Below are positions 10,140 to 18,470 of a stretch of 64,000 bases of DNA, in pieces; within the stretch, counting starts at the first letter, position 1, and every line of letters starts with the position of its first letter. Position numbers and translations under genes: made by a program. Below the pieces are notes generated by a model. That model was given only the letters and a program-made list of their open reading frames with translations, had not been told where the DNA came from and did not search any database. Origin of the DNA: Burkholderiaceae bacterium (GTDB taxonomy: Bacteria > Pseudomonadota > Gammaproteobacteria > Burkholderiales > Burkholderiaceae_E); assembly GCA_021166725.1 (NCBI GenBank), contig JAJPES010000059.1:1-64000 (forward strand), written 5' to 3'.

Positions 10140-11144
10140 TTGAAGGGCCGCGTCGTCGCGCTCGTGCTGTTCTCGTTGCTGGTGTCCGCCGCCGTCGCGC
10201 TCGCCTGGGGATGGCATCGCTTCCGCGTCGAGCCGGTCGAGTTCAGCCGGTCGCCCGTCCGCTTCACCGTGCCGAGCGGCGCGAACGTGCGCAACGTGGC
10301 GCAGGCGCTGCGCGATGAGGGCGTCGACGTCGGTTCGACCGAGCTGTGGCTGTGGTACAAGCTGCGCGGCCACGACGGCAAGCTCAAGGCCGGCACCTAC
10401 GAACTCGCAGCGCCGATGACCATCGACGCGCTGCTGGACAAGCTGGTGCGCGGCGACGTCCTGCTGACGTCGATCCGCCTCGTCGAAGGCTGGACCTTCC
10501 GCCAGATGCGCGAAGCGATCGATGCGAATCCCGACATCGCGCACGACACGCGGGGACTCGACGACGCCGAACTGTTGCGCCGGGTCGGCGCGAGCGAGGC
10601 GCGCGCCGAGGGCCTGTTCTTCCCGGACACCTATCGCTTCACGCCGGGTGCGAGCGACGTCGAGATCTATCGCCGTGCGTACCAGGCGCTCCAACGGGCG
10701 TTGAACACCGCCTGGGAGCAGCGTGCGCCCGACCTGCCATATCGCAGTCCGTACGAAGCGCTCGTGCTCGCGTCGATCGTCGAGAAGGAGACCGGACTGG
10801 CCGAGGAGCGCGACAAGGTGGCGGCCGTGTTCGTCAACCGGCTACGCCGCGGGATGCTGTTGCAGAGCGATCCGACGACGATCTACGGCATGGGCGAGCG
10901 CTTCGACGGGAACCTGCGCAAGCGCGACCTTCAGGCCGACAGTGCGTACAACACCTACACACGGCCCGGGCTGCCTCCGACGCCCATTGCACTGACCAGC
11001 AGGGCGTCGATCGACGCGGCGCTGCATCCGGCCGACACGAAGGCGCTGTACTTCGTCTCGCGCGGCGACGGGACCAGCGAGTTCTCGTCCGATCTGGGCA
11101 GCCACAACCGAGCCGTGTCGCGCTATCAGCGAGGGGGCCGATGA
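10140..11144 (+). CDS. mltG: Endolytic murein transglycosylase MltG (TTG start)
   Basis: MltG cleaves nascent peptidoglycan and helps terminate glycan strands. The protein has 334 residues (E. coli 340). An N-terminal membrane anchor (about 4-22) is followed by a LysM-like part and the catalytic segment SIVEKETGLAEERD with the essential Glu. No ATG or GTG fits: the TTG at 10140 lies about 9 nt after AAGGAGA (10124-10130) and puts the anchor at the N-terminus. The stop overlaps tmk by 4 nt, so translation is probably coupled. Confidence 0.93.
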   Translation: MKGRVVALVLFSLLVSAAVALAWGWHRFRVEPVEFSRSPVRFTVPSGANVRNVAQALRDEGVDVGSTELWLWYKLRGHDGKLKAGTYELAAPMTIDALLDKLVRGDVLLTSIRLVEGWTFRQMREAIDANPDIAHDTRGLDDAELLRRVGASEARAEGLFFPDTYRFTPGASDVEIYRRAYQALQRALNTAWEQRAPDLPYRSPYEALVLASIVEKETGLAEERDKVAAVFVNRLRRGMLLQSDPTTIYGMGERFDGNLRKRDLQADSAYNTYTRPGLPPTPIALTSRASIDAALHPADTKALYFVSRGDGTSEFSSDLGSHNRAVSRYQRGGR

Positions 11145-11755
11145 GGGGCCGCTTCGTCACGTTCGAAGGCATCGACGGCGCCGGCAAGAGCACGCACCTT
11201 GCGCAGTCGATCGAGTGGCTGCGCGCGCGCGGCCACGAGGTGCTGGCCACTCGCGAGCCCGGCGGAACCGAACTGGCCGAGGCGCTGCGCGAGTTGCTGC
11301 TGCACCGGCCGATGTCGCTCGAAACCGAGTTGATGCTGGTGTTCGCCGCGCGGCGCGATCACCTCGAGCACCGGATCGTTCCCGCACTCGAGCGCGGCGC
11401 CTGGGTCGTCTGCGACCGCTTCACCGATTCCACGTGGGCCTACCAGGGTGCGGGTCGGGGTGCCGCCGGCGAGCGCATCGCCTGGCTCGAATCGTGGGTG
11501 CACGGCACACTGCAGCCGACGCGCACCTACTGGTTCGACGTGGCGCCGGAAGTCGCGGCGCAGCGTCGTGCCCGTTCACGGCAGGCCGATCGCTTCGAAA
11601 GCGAGGACCTCGACTTCTTCCGGCGGGTGCGCGACGGCTATCGGCGACGAACCGAGGCCGACCCGGAGCGCATCGTGCGCATCGACGGCAGCGGGAGTGT
11701 GGAACAGGTTCGCGCGATACTCGAAGAAGATCTCGCAAGGCTTTGTTCCTCATGA
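11141..11755 (+). CDS. tmk: Thymidylate kinase
   Basis: This 204-residue kinase phosphorylates dTMP to dTDP. It shows the P-loop EGIDGAGKST at about residue 10, the DR(F/Y) motif CDRFTDSTWAYQGAGRG, and the lid-region Arg-rich stretch RRARSRQADRFE. It is joined by ATGA overlaps to mltG upstream and holB downstream, a common proteobacterial order. Confidence 0.96.
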   Translation: MRGRFVTFEGIDGAGKSTHLAQSIEWLRARGHEVLATREPGGTELAEALRELLLHRPMSLETELMLVFAARRDHLEHRIVPALERGAWVVCDRFTDSTWAYQGAGRGAAGERIAWLESWVHGTLQPTRTYWFDVAPEVAAQRRARSRQADRFESEDLDFFRRVRDGYRRRTEADPERIVRIDGSGSVEQVRAILEEDLARLCSS

Positions 11756-12768
11756 TTTATCCTTGGTTCGACAGCGTCTGGAGCGCCGTTCTTGCGCAGC
11801 GCGATCGCTCCCATCACGCGCTGTTGCTGCACGGGCCGGCCGGAATCGGCAAGTCGGATTTCGCCGCCGAACTGACGCGTGCCTGGCTGTGCGAGTCGCC
11901 AGCGGGCGACGGTTCGGCGTGCGGGCGATGCGCTGCGTGCGGCTGGGTCGCGCACGGCAGCCACCCCGACCTGCGCGTGCTGTCGCCCGCCGTCGAGGAA
12001 ACGGCAGAGGGCGCCGAAGGCGCGACGCGCCCGGGAAAAGCGCCCGCCGCCTCCACCGACATCAAGATCGGCCAGGTGCGCGCACTCGAGCGCTTCGTCG
12101 GCGTCGGCGGGCACCGCGCAGGCTGCAAGGTGGTTCGCATCGACCCGGCCGACGCGCTGAACGTCGCCGCCGCCAACGCGCTGCTCAAGACGCTCGAGGA
12201 GCCCGGCGCGGGTACGCGTTTCTTGCTCGTCACGCACCGTCCCGATGCCCTTCCGGCGACGATCCGTTCGCGCTGCCTCGCCGTGCCCCTGCCGCTTCCG
12301 GCCCCCGCAACGGCAATCGACTGGCTCGTCTCCCGCACCGGAGCCGCACGCCCGCAGGCCGCGCAGTGGCTCGCGGCGGCCGGCGGCGCCCCGCTTCGCG
12401 CATGCGGATTCGCCGATCCCGCGACAGCGTCCACTCATCGGCTTGTCATGGAGACCTTCTCGTCGCTTCCCGAAACTTCGGTGGTGCGAGCCGCCGATGC
12501 GCTGAACGGCATCGAGCCGTCGGTCTGGGTCGGGATGCTGCAGTCGTGGATCGCCGACCTGCAGCGATGCTGCGTCGGCGCCGAACCGCGTTTCTATCCC
12601 GAACGGGCGGCGCGACTGCGGGTGCTGTCGCAGGCGACGTCGCTACGTGTGCTGGACCGGCTCGCGTGCGGCGTCGCAACGTTGGCGCGAGCCGTCGATC
12701 ACCCGCTCAATCCGCGGCTGATGGTCGAGGACGCGCTGCTTCGCGTCCGGGCCGCCTGGGCCGGATAG
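11752..12768 (+). CDS. holB: DNA polymerase III subunit delta'
   Basis: This 338-residue clamp-loader subunit carries the P-loop-like GPAGIGKSDF, a cysteine cluster CGRCAACGW that binds zinc in this family, and the AAA+ segment NALLKTLEEPG followed by SRC. It is part of the clamp loader that places the beta clamp on DNA. An Ala/Gly/Glu-rich insert at about residues 80-102 separates the zinc module from the rest. It begins within the tmk stop (ATGA). Confidence 0.94.
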   Translation: MIYPWFDSVWSAVLAQRDRSHHALLLHGPAGIGKSDFAAELTRAWLCESPAGDGSACGRCAACGWVAHGSHPDLRVLSPAVEETAEGAEGATRPGKAPAASTDIKIGQVRALERFVGVGGHRAGCKVVRIDPADALNVAAANALLKTLEEPGAGTRFLLVTHRPDALPATIRSRCLAVPLPLPAPATAIDWLVSRTGAARPQAAQWLAAAGGAPLRACGFADPATASTHRLVMETFSSLPETSVVRAADALNGIEPSVWVGMLQSWIADLQRCCVGAEPRFYPERAARLRVLSQATSLRVLDRLACGVATLARAVDHPLNPRLMVEDALLRVRAAWAG

Positions 12769-12797
12769 GAACGCAAGGCGACGAGAGGGGAACACGA

Positions 12798-13412
12798 ATG
12801 AGCGTAGCCGACGAAGGAACGGTCCGGTCCCTGGTGTACGCAGAAGCCGACCCCGCGCTCGACACCTCGCTGGGACCGATCACCGGCGCTGCCTCGTCGA
12901 TCGCGCCCGACACCGGCGCGCTGCTGCTCGATGCACTGGACACCGGCGTACGTTTGGCGCCCGTCACCGCGCCGGGGCCGTTGACAGCCCCCGCACCGCT
13001 GATCGCCGTCGATACCGGCGCGATGCCGAACACGCAGAGCCGGGGGACTCCCCCGGGGGCCGCGGGGCGTGCCGGGGCTCGCCCCGGCGTGGTGCAGCTC
13101 GCCATTCGCGAGAAGGCGGCGCTCTATGCCGCCTACATGCCTTTCCTCGAGGGCGGCGGCCTGTTCGTGCCGACGACGCGGGCCGTGCGACTGGGCGACG
13201 AGTTGTACCTGCTGCTGTCGCTGATGGACGAGCCGAATCGGCTGTCGGTCACCGGCAAGGTCGTCTGGATCACGCCCGGAGGCACGCCACAGCGGCAGCA
13301 GGGGCTCGGCGTGCAGTTCGCAAAGGACGACGCCGGACAGCGCGCCCGCGGCCGCATCGAGGAGCTGCTGGGCGGCACACTGAAGGCGAATCGCCCGACG
13401 CACACGATCTGA
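12798..13412 (+). CDS. pilZ: PilZ domain protein with a repetitive N-terminal extension
   Basis: The C-terminal ~110 residues (from about VVQLAIREKAALYAAYMP) look like the small PilZ proteins encoded after holB and needed for type IV pili; these are typically about 115-120 residues. Here 204 residues are encoded because of a ~95-residue Ala/Pro/Thr/Asp-rich N-terminal extension with three DTG(A/V) units. The pilus-type PilZ usually lacks strong c-di-GMP binding motifs, and I see no RxxxR here. An internal start near 13090 would give a normal-sized protein, but no strong ribosome site was found there. The context (holB-pilZ-tatD) supports the call. Confidence 0.82.
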   Translation: MSVADEGTVRSLVYAEADPALDTSLGPITGAASSIAPDTGALLLDALDTGVRLAPVTAPGPLTAPAPLIAVDTGAMPNTQSRGTPPGAAGRAGARPGVVQLAIREKAALYAAYMPFLEGGGLFVPTTRAVRLGDELYLLLSLMDEPNRLSVTGKVVWITPGGTPQRQQGLGVQFAKDDAGQRARGRIEELLGGTLKANRPTHTI

Positions 13413-13505
13413 CGGGTCGGCGGTCGATACAATGCGGTTTCGCGCGCTCGAGGCGCGCGCCACCTCGTCGTTCGGCAGGCGCGCGATGCGCTTGCGCGTC
13501 TCGCG

Positions 13506-14291
13506 ATGCTCGTCGATTCCCACTGCCACCTCGATTTTCCCGAACTCGCGTCCCGCCTGGACCAGGTGCTCGCGTCGATGCAGGCCAACGGCGTGGGTCA
13601 TGCGCTTTGCGTATGCGTTGCCCTCGACCGCTTCGACAGCGTGTTGCAGATCGCGCGCAGCGACCCCCGCTTCAGCGCGTCGGTCGGTGTGCATCCCGAC
13701 TCGCCCGACGCGATCGAACCGGACGTGGCGACGCTGGTGCGCCTGGCTGCCGACCCGAAAGTCGTGGCGATCGGCGAGACGGGGCTGGACTACTACCGAA
13801 GCGAAGGCGACACCGAGTGGCAGCGGGAACGCTTTCGCGTTCATATCCGCGCCGCGCGCGACAGCGGCAAGCCGCTCATCGTCCACACGCGTGCCGCCTC
13901 GGCCGACACGATCCGCCTGCTGCGCGAGGAACGCGCCGACGAAGCGGGCGGCGTACTGCATTGCTTCACCGAGGACTGGGAGACCGCGCGCGCCGGCCTG
14001 GACCTCGGTTTCCACGTCTCGTTCTCGGGAATCCTGACGTTCCGCAACGCCCGGTCGTTGCGCGAGGTTGCCGCACGCGTTCCCGACGATCGTTTGCTGG
14101 TCGAGACCGACTCGCCGTATCTCGCGCCGGTGCCCCGGCGTGGCAAGATCAACGAACCGGCCTGGGTGTTGCACGTGGCCGAGTGCCTGGCGCAATTGCG
14201 CGGACGAACGCTCGAGGAGATGGCCGCTGTCACGACGCAGAATTTCTTCCGCCTGTTTTCCGCTGCGAGAGCGCCAGGCGATGCGCATTGA
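13506..14291 (+). CDS. TatD family metal-dependent hydrolase
   Basis: This 261-residue TIM-barrel deoxyribonuclease-like hydrolase begins with the metal-binding DSHCHLD. It continues with GETGLDYYR, the His ligands in VHTRAAS and LHCFTE, and the C-terminal ETDSPYLAP with the catalytic Asp. It is the YcfH type usually located downstream of holB. Its last 11 nt overlap the ankyrin gene. Confidence 0.93.
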   Translation: MLVDSHCHLDFPELASRLDQVLASMQANGVGHALCVCVALDRFDSVLQIARSDPRFSASVGVHPDSPDAIEPDVATLVRLAADPKVVAIGETGLDYYRSEGDTEWQRERFRVHIRAARDSGKPLIVHTRAASADTIRLLREERADEAGGVLHCFTEDWETARAGLDLGFHVSFSGILTFRNARSLREVAARVPDDRLLVETDSPYLAPVPRRGKINEPAWVLHVAECLAQLRGRTLEEMAAVTTQNFFRLFSAARAPGDAH

Positions 14292-15117
14292 ACGAACCGC
14301 AAGGGCTGCACTGCGCAGCGCGGCGTTGGCGGGCGTCGTCGGAGTCGTCGGCGTGTGGGGCATCGGCTGCGTCAGCGCGTTCGCGCAATCGCCGCGGCCG
14401 CTTGCGCCGGCTCCCGCAGCATCCAACGCACCGACCGCCAGCGATCCGTTCTGGGATGCGGTGGCGCGAGACGATGCCGAACGCGTACAGACGCTGCTGC
14501 TGCGGGGTGCCGACACCAACGCGGTGCATCCGCAGTTCGGGCCGGCGATCGTCGTCGCTGCCCGCGAACGCGCATGGAGCGTGGTGCGCGAACTGGCCGG
14601 CATCGCCGGCACCCGCATCGATGCGCCGAACGCACGCGGCGAGACGGCCACGATGCTCGCCGCACTCCACGGCAATCTCGACATCGTTCGCCTGCTCGTC
14701 GACAAGGGCGCCGAGGTCAACCGTCCCGGATGGACGCCGCTTCACTACGCCGCGGTGAGCGGGAATGTCGATCTATTGCGCTATCTGTTGAATAAGAGCG
14801 CCTATATCGACGCGCAATCACCGAATCGTACGACTCCATTGATGATGGCCGCACGTCACGATCGCCTCGATGCGGTACGGATGCTGGTCGAGGCGGGCGC
14901 GGATCCTACGCCGCGCAACGACACCGGGCGCGATGCCGCCGACTACCTCGCCGGCAACGACAAGCCCGAAGAGGCGCGCTGGATGCGCGAACGAGCGGCC
15001 GAGTTCGCGCGTCGCTACGGGACGGCCGAGCGACCGCGCAGCGCAGAATCGATCGCCGGGGAACGGCAACGCCAGCAACGGCTCGACGCTGCGCGCCTGC
15101 CCGGCTCTCGGGATTAG
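14281..15117 (+). CDS. Secreted ankyrin-repeat protein
   Basis: This 278-residue protein has an N-terminal signal peptide ending near FAQS, followed by about five ankyrin repeats (for example GETATMLAALHGNLDIVRLL and TPLHYAAVSGNVDLLRYLL). A charged C-terminal tail (about 235-278) follows. Ankyrin proteins in this position of the Burkholderiales tatD locus are common and have no defined role; the sequence indicates a periplasmic protein-binding scaffold. The TAG stop runs into a large palindrome. Confidence 0.88.
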   Translation: MRIERTARAALRSAALAGVVGVVGVWGIGCVSAFAQSPRPLAPAPAASNAPTASDPFWDAVARDDAERVQTLLLRGADTNAVHPQFGPAIVVAARERAWSVVRELAGIAGTRIDAPNARGETATMLAALHGNLDIVRLLVDKGAEVNRPGWTPLHYAAVSGNVDLLRYLLNKSAYIDAQSPNRTTPLMMAARHDRLDAVRMLVEAGADPTPRNDTGRDAADYLAGNDKPEEARWMRERAAEFARRYGTAERPRSAESIAGERQRQQRLDAARLPGSRD

Positions 15118-15168
15118 GGCCTGTTCACACCACGATCGCGTCCGGACGATCGTGGTGTGAACAGGCCC
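15117..15168. terminator. 22-bp perfect inverted repeat between convergent genes
   Basis: Arms 15117-15138 and 15147-15168 are perfectly complementary over 22 bp with an 8-nt loop whose TCCGGA is itself a palindrome. It begins on the last base of the ankyrin stop codon and lies before the end of the convergent ZIP gene. There is no T-tract on either side, so if it is a terminator it is of the hairpin-only kind; it could equally be a palindromic repeat element. Confidence 0.6.
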
Positions 15169-15207
15169 TGTGAGTCTGTCGGAGTCGAATCGAGCCCGCG
15201 CCGGGCT

Positions 15208-16011
15208 TCAGCGAAGTGCGACGTCCAGCACGAACATCAGTCCGAAGCCGGCGAACAGCGATGCGGTCGCCGTTTCGCCGAAATCGCCCCGGTGCGTTTC
15301 GGGGATCACTTCGTCGCTGATGACGAACAACATCGTTCCTGCCGCGAAGGCAAGTGCGAGCGGCAGGATCGCGGTCGACAGCACGAGCAGTCCGGCGCCG
15401 AAGATCCCGCCGACGAGCTCGACGACGCCGGTCAGGGCCGCGATACCCAACGCATAGCGTCGCGAGTAGCCGAGCGCGGCCAGGGCCATTGCAACGGCCA
15501 GCCCTTCCGGCAGGTTCTGCAGCCCGATCCCGATCGTCACTCCGAGGCCGATTCGTGCGTCGCCGCTCGCCGAACCGACGCCGATCGACAGCCCTTCCGG
15601 GAAGTTGTGCACGGTGATCGCCAGGACGAAAAGCCAGACGCGCGCGATGCGTTCGCCGCTCGGTCCTTCCGGCCCCTTGAGGAAATGCTCGTGCGGCAGG
15701 ACGCGATTGACCAGGCCCATCGACATGCCGCCGAACAGCAGCGCCGCCACGACTGCGAACGCCGCGCCGAGCCGATCGCCGAACATCGCCTCGGCGAGTA
15801 CGAAGCCCGGCAACAGCAGCGAGAACACGGTGGCCGCAAGCATCACTCCGGCGGCGAAGGACAGCATCGCGTTGCTGCTTCGCGGCGACAGACCACCCAT
15901 CCAGAGAACGGGAATCGCACCGAGCGACGTGGCGAACGCCCCGCCCAGCAGGCTCGCGACGAAAGCGGCGAGCAGCGGCGACGACTGTTCGAAGAACGCG
16001 GAGAGATCCAT
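15208..16011 (-). CDS. ZIP family metal transporter
   Basis: This polytopic membrane protein (about eight helices, 267 residues from ATG 16011) carries the two ZIP metal-site helices with HNFPEG and QNLPEG. Such proteins (ZupT-like) import zinc and other divalent cations. The ATG starts just before the first helix (MDLSAFFEQ); a GTG at 16056 would add 15 Pro/Cys-rich residues with no family character, but no clear ribosome site separates the two. Confidence 0.9.
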   Translation of the reverse strand: MDLSAFFEQSSPLLAAFVASLLGGAFATSLGAIPVLWMGGLSPRSSNAMLSFAAGVMLAATVFSLLLPGFVLAEAMFGDRLGAAFAVVAALLFGGMSMGLVNRVLPHEHFLKGPEGPSGERIARVWLFVLAITVHNFPEGLSIGVGSASGDARIGLGVTIGIGLQNLPEGLAVAMALAALGYSRRYALGIAALTGVVELVGGIFGAGLLVLSTAILPLALAFAAGTMLFVISDEVIPETHRGDFGETATASLFAGFGLMFVLDVALR

Positions 16012-16152
16012 CGGGCAGGGCGGGGCGACGGGGCACGGGTCGGCGCCTGCCGTCACGACCGGCGAAGCGTAACAGGAAGCGGCTTCGGCGTTTACCGCTT
16101 ACGATAGACGTGCAGCTTTTGGCTGCGCCGTTTACCGACCAGGAGCGATCGT

Positions 16153-16587
16153 ATGGACGCGCTGCAGAGGTACCTCCCGCTGATCGGACGCATCTGCCTG
16201 GCCTGGCTGTTCGTGCCGGCCGGATGGGGCAAGATCGGCGGATTCTCCGGAACCGTCGGCTATGCGGCTTCGGCCGGATTGCCGTTTCCGGCCGCGATGG
16301 TTGCAATCGGGCTCGCGATCGAGCTTCTTGCAGGGCTCGCGTTGCTCGTCGGCTACAAGGCGCGCTGGGCTGCCGCGTTGCTCGCGCTCTTCACGCTCGT
16401 TGCCGCGCTGGGATTCCACAACTACTGGACGATGCCGGCCGAGAAGCAGGCGATGCAGAAGATCAATTTCGACAAGAACATCGCGATCTTCGGTGGGCTG
16501 CTGTTCGTCGTTGCGTTCGGCGCAGGACGCTTCAGCGTCGACGAGCGGCGCGCGATCGAGCCGCGGGCGGTGCCCACCGACCGCTGA
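16153..16587 (+). CDS. DoxX family membrane protein
   Basis: This 144-residue four-helix protein contains the DoxX-like start LIGRICLAWLFVPAGWGKI and PFPAAMVAIGLAIELLAG. DoxX/DoxD proteins are small membrane proteins associated with redox or quinone chemistry; the role here is unknown. AGGAG at about 16141-16145 precedes the ATG. A GCGTTTACCG-like sequence is repeated twice upstream (about 16091 and 16128). Confidence 0.88.
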   Translation: MDALQRYLPLIGRICLAWLFVPAGWGKIGGFSGTVGYAASAGLPFPAAMVAIGLAIELLAGLALLVGYKARWAAALLALFTLVAALGFHNYWTMPAEKQAMQKINFDKNIAIFGGLLFVVAFGAGRFSVDERRAIEPRAVPTDR

Positions 16588-16803
16588 GTTGCCGGTGCGG
16601 CGGACCCGCCGCACGAGGGGTTCGATCGGCTGCGGAACGGATGTTCGCGTGGCGCGAAGATGCCAATAACGGCGCAAGCCGTGAGGGCATCGGCAACTAC
16701 TCGCGAATCGCGGCGAGGCGGCCGCTACAATCGCTGCGCCTCGCGAACCGCCGATCCCGAAGTGGACGAAACCCGACATCATCCATCCGACGACCGCGCC
16801 TCG

Positions 16804-17217
16804 ATGCATCCGTTGCGTCGGCGCGCGCTCGTCGTCGACGACAACGCCGACAACGCGGAGTCGCTGGCGATGTTGATGCGGTTGCACGGCGACGAAGTCC
16901 GCACCGCGCACAACGGCGTCGAGGCGCTCGAGATCGGCGAATGTTTTCGACCGCAAGTCGTGCTGCTCGACATCGGCATGCCGCGCATGAACGGCTACGA
17001 AACCTGCCGCGCTCTGCGCGAACGCGCGTGGGGGCGCAAGGCGATCGTCATCGCGCAGACCGGTTGGGGCCAGACCGAAGACCGACAGCGCGCGCTGCAG
17101 GCCGGGTTCAACGCGCACCTGGTCAAGCCTATCGAGTTCGCGACGCTCACCGAGTTGCTGGCGAGCCTGGACTCGGAACGCATCGAAGAGGGTTCGGAAG
17201 GGCCCGACACCGCCTGA
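16804..17217 (+). CDS. Stand-alone response regulator receiver
   Basis: This 137-residue single-domain CheY-like receiver has an acidic pocket in VVDDNADN, phospho-acceptor Asp in LLDIGMPRMNG and Lys in LVKPIE. It has no output domain. IGMPRMNGYE and TGWGQ are closely similar to the receiver at the C-terminus of the hybrid kinase at 35463-37331. The start is uncertain: a GTG near 16761 would add about 14 residues. No kinase lies beside it, so it may be used in a phosphorelay with a distant kinase. Confidence 0.85.
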   Translation: MHPLRRRALVVDDNADNAESLAMLMRLHGDEVRTAHNGVEALEIGECFRPQVVLLDIGMPRMNGYETCRALRERAWGRKAIVIAQTGWGQTEDRQRALQAGFNAHLVKPIEFATLTELLASLDSERIEEGSEGPDTA

Positions 17218-17238
17218 GGGCACTCTCTTCGGCTTTCT

Positions 17239-17276
17239 TGGATTGCGCATAATGTGCGTTATGTAAAATCACAGGA
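17239..17276 (+). promoter_or_regulatory. Promoter-like sequence with palindrome and RBS but no gene
   Basis: A -10-like TAAAAT (17264-17269) lies just after the near-palindrome CATAATGTGCGTTATG (17248-17263). An AGGAG (17273-17277) follows. It looks like an operator, promoter and ribosome site pointing right, but no start codon follows in range and the next gene is the end of yeiH on the other strand. It may be the remnant promoter of a lost gene or the start of a small RNA. Confidence 0.4.
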
Positions 17277-17336
17277 GCGCGCGTTATCGCTTCAGGGCTG
17301 CAGATTTCATTCGCCGCCCACGCCCGGGCACTCCGG

Positions 17337-18374
17337 TCAGCCCAGGATCCGTGCCAGGGCGACGTTGATCCCGTAGCCGCCGGCGACCAGAAAGAGGCAC
17401 AGTGTCGCGCCGAGTTTCAGCGGCCCGGTGCCCGCCTCCTTCACCGACTGCAGGCGCGTGCGAACGCCCAGCGCCGCCATCGCCGCGGCGAGCAGGAACG
17501 TGTCCACGGAGACGAGGACGTCCACCAACGCATGCGGAAGCACGTCGATCGAGTTCAGCATCGCCGTCGCCACGAACAGCACGGCGAACCATGGAACGGC
17601 CACCCGCACTCGGCGCCCGGCGCCGTTGCGCGCCGACCCGAGACCCAGGCCCAGCGCCAGCAGGAACGGCGCGAGCAGCATCACACGAAGCATCTTCTCG
17701 ATGACCGCCGTGGCAGCCGCCTGCTCGCCCACGCTTTGTCCGGCGGCTACGACCTGCGCGACTTCGTGCACGGTGGAACCCACGAAGATCCCGTAGGCAT
17801 GCTCGTCGAAGCCGAGGTACGGATAGAGCAACGGGTAGACGAACATCGACAGGGTCCCGAAGACGACCACCGTCGCCACCGCGACGGACACGGCTTCGGG
17901 TCGGCCCCGAACGACGGGTTGCGTCGCCATGACCGCTGCCGCGCCGCAGATCGACGCCCCCGCTCCGACGAGCATCGCAGTCGTTCGATCGAGCCCGAAT
18001 AGCCGGGTGCCGAGCACCACGGCGACGCCGAAAGTCAGGACGACGACCGCAAGCCCGATCACGAGTCCTGCCGTGCCCACCTCGGCGATCTGCTGGAAGG
18101 TGATGCGCAGTCCGAACAGGACGATTCCGATGCGAAGCAGCACCGACCTGCAGAAGTCGATTCCGGGGCCGGCACGGTCCGCGACCGTCGGAAAGAAGCT
18201 GTTGCCCAGCACCATGCCCAGGACGATTGCCAGCGTGAGGGTGCTCGTGCCCGAAGCCTGGGCCCAGGAAGAGCGCGCGAGGAGCGCGGCCAGCAGCGCG
18301 AGCGCCGCCGCCAGGGCGAAGCCAGGACCGAGGCGGCGCAGTTCGCCGCCCAACGGAAATGCGGGAAGGTGCAT
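17337..18374 (-). CDS. yeiH: YeiH family putative sulfate exporter
   Basis: This ~345-residue membrane protein with about ten helices belongs to the UPF0324/YeiH family. Characteristic segments are LGMVLGNSFFP, GAGASICGAAAVMA and GSTVHEVAQVVAAG. The family is annotated as a putative sulfate exporter. It is divergent from a LysR regulator of the YeiE type, the arrangement seen in enterobacteria. Starts at 18374, 18386 and 18440 are possible; 18374 gives a length close to E. coli YeiH (349). Confidence 0.9.
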   Translation of the reverse strand: MHLPAFPLGGELRRLGPGFALAAALALLAALLARSSWAQASGTSTLTLAIVLGMVLGNSFFPTVADRAGPGIDFCRSVLLRIGIVLFGLRITFQQIAEVGTAGLVIGLAVVVLTFGVAVVLGTRLFGLDRTTAMLVGAGASICGAAAVMATQPVVRGRPEAVSVAVATVVVFGTLSMFVYPLLYPYLGFDEHAYGIFVGSTVHEVAQVVAAGQSVGEQAAATAVIEKMLRVMLLAPFLLALGLGLGSARNGAGRRVRVAVPWFAVLFVATAMLNSIDVLPHALVDVLVSVDTFLLAAAMAALGVRTRLQSVKEAGTGPLKLGATLCLFLVAGGYGINVALARILG

Positions 18375-18455
18375 GACGGAAGCCATCGATGCCGTGGAAA
18401 GCACGACCTTGCCCCCTGCGGTAGCATGAGTCCAATACATCCTTTTCAGCTTGGC

Positions 18456-18470
18456 ATTACTCCTGGTTAT
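18456..18470. promoter_or_regulatory. Possible LysR-type box (T-N11-A) between yeiH and yeiE
   Basis: ATTACTCCTGGTTAT is an imperfect palindrome with the T-N11-A spacing expected for LysR-family operators. It lies in the divergent interval and reaches the yeiE start codon, so it could serve autoregulation. Such boxes are short and arise by chance. Confidence 0.3.
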
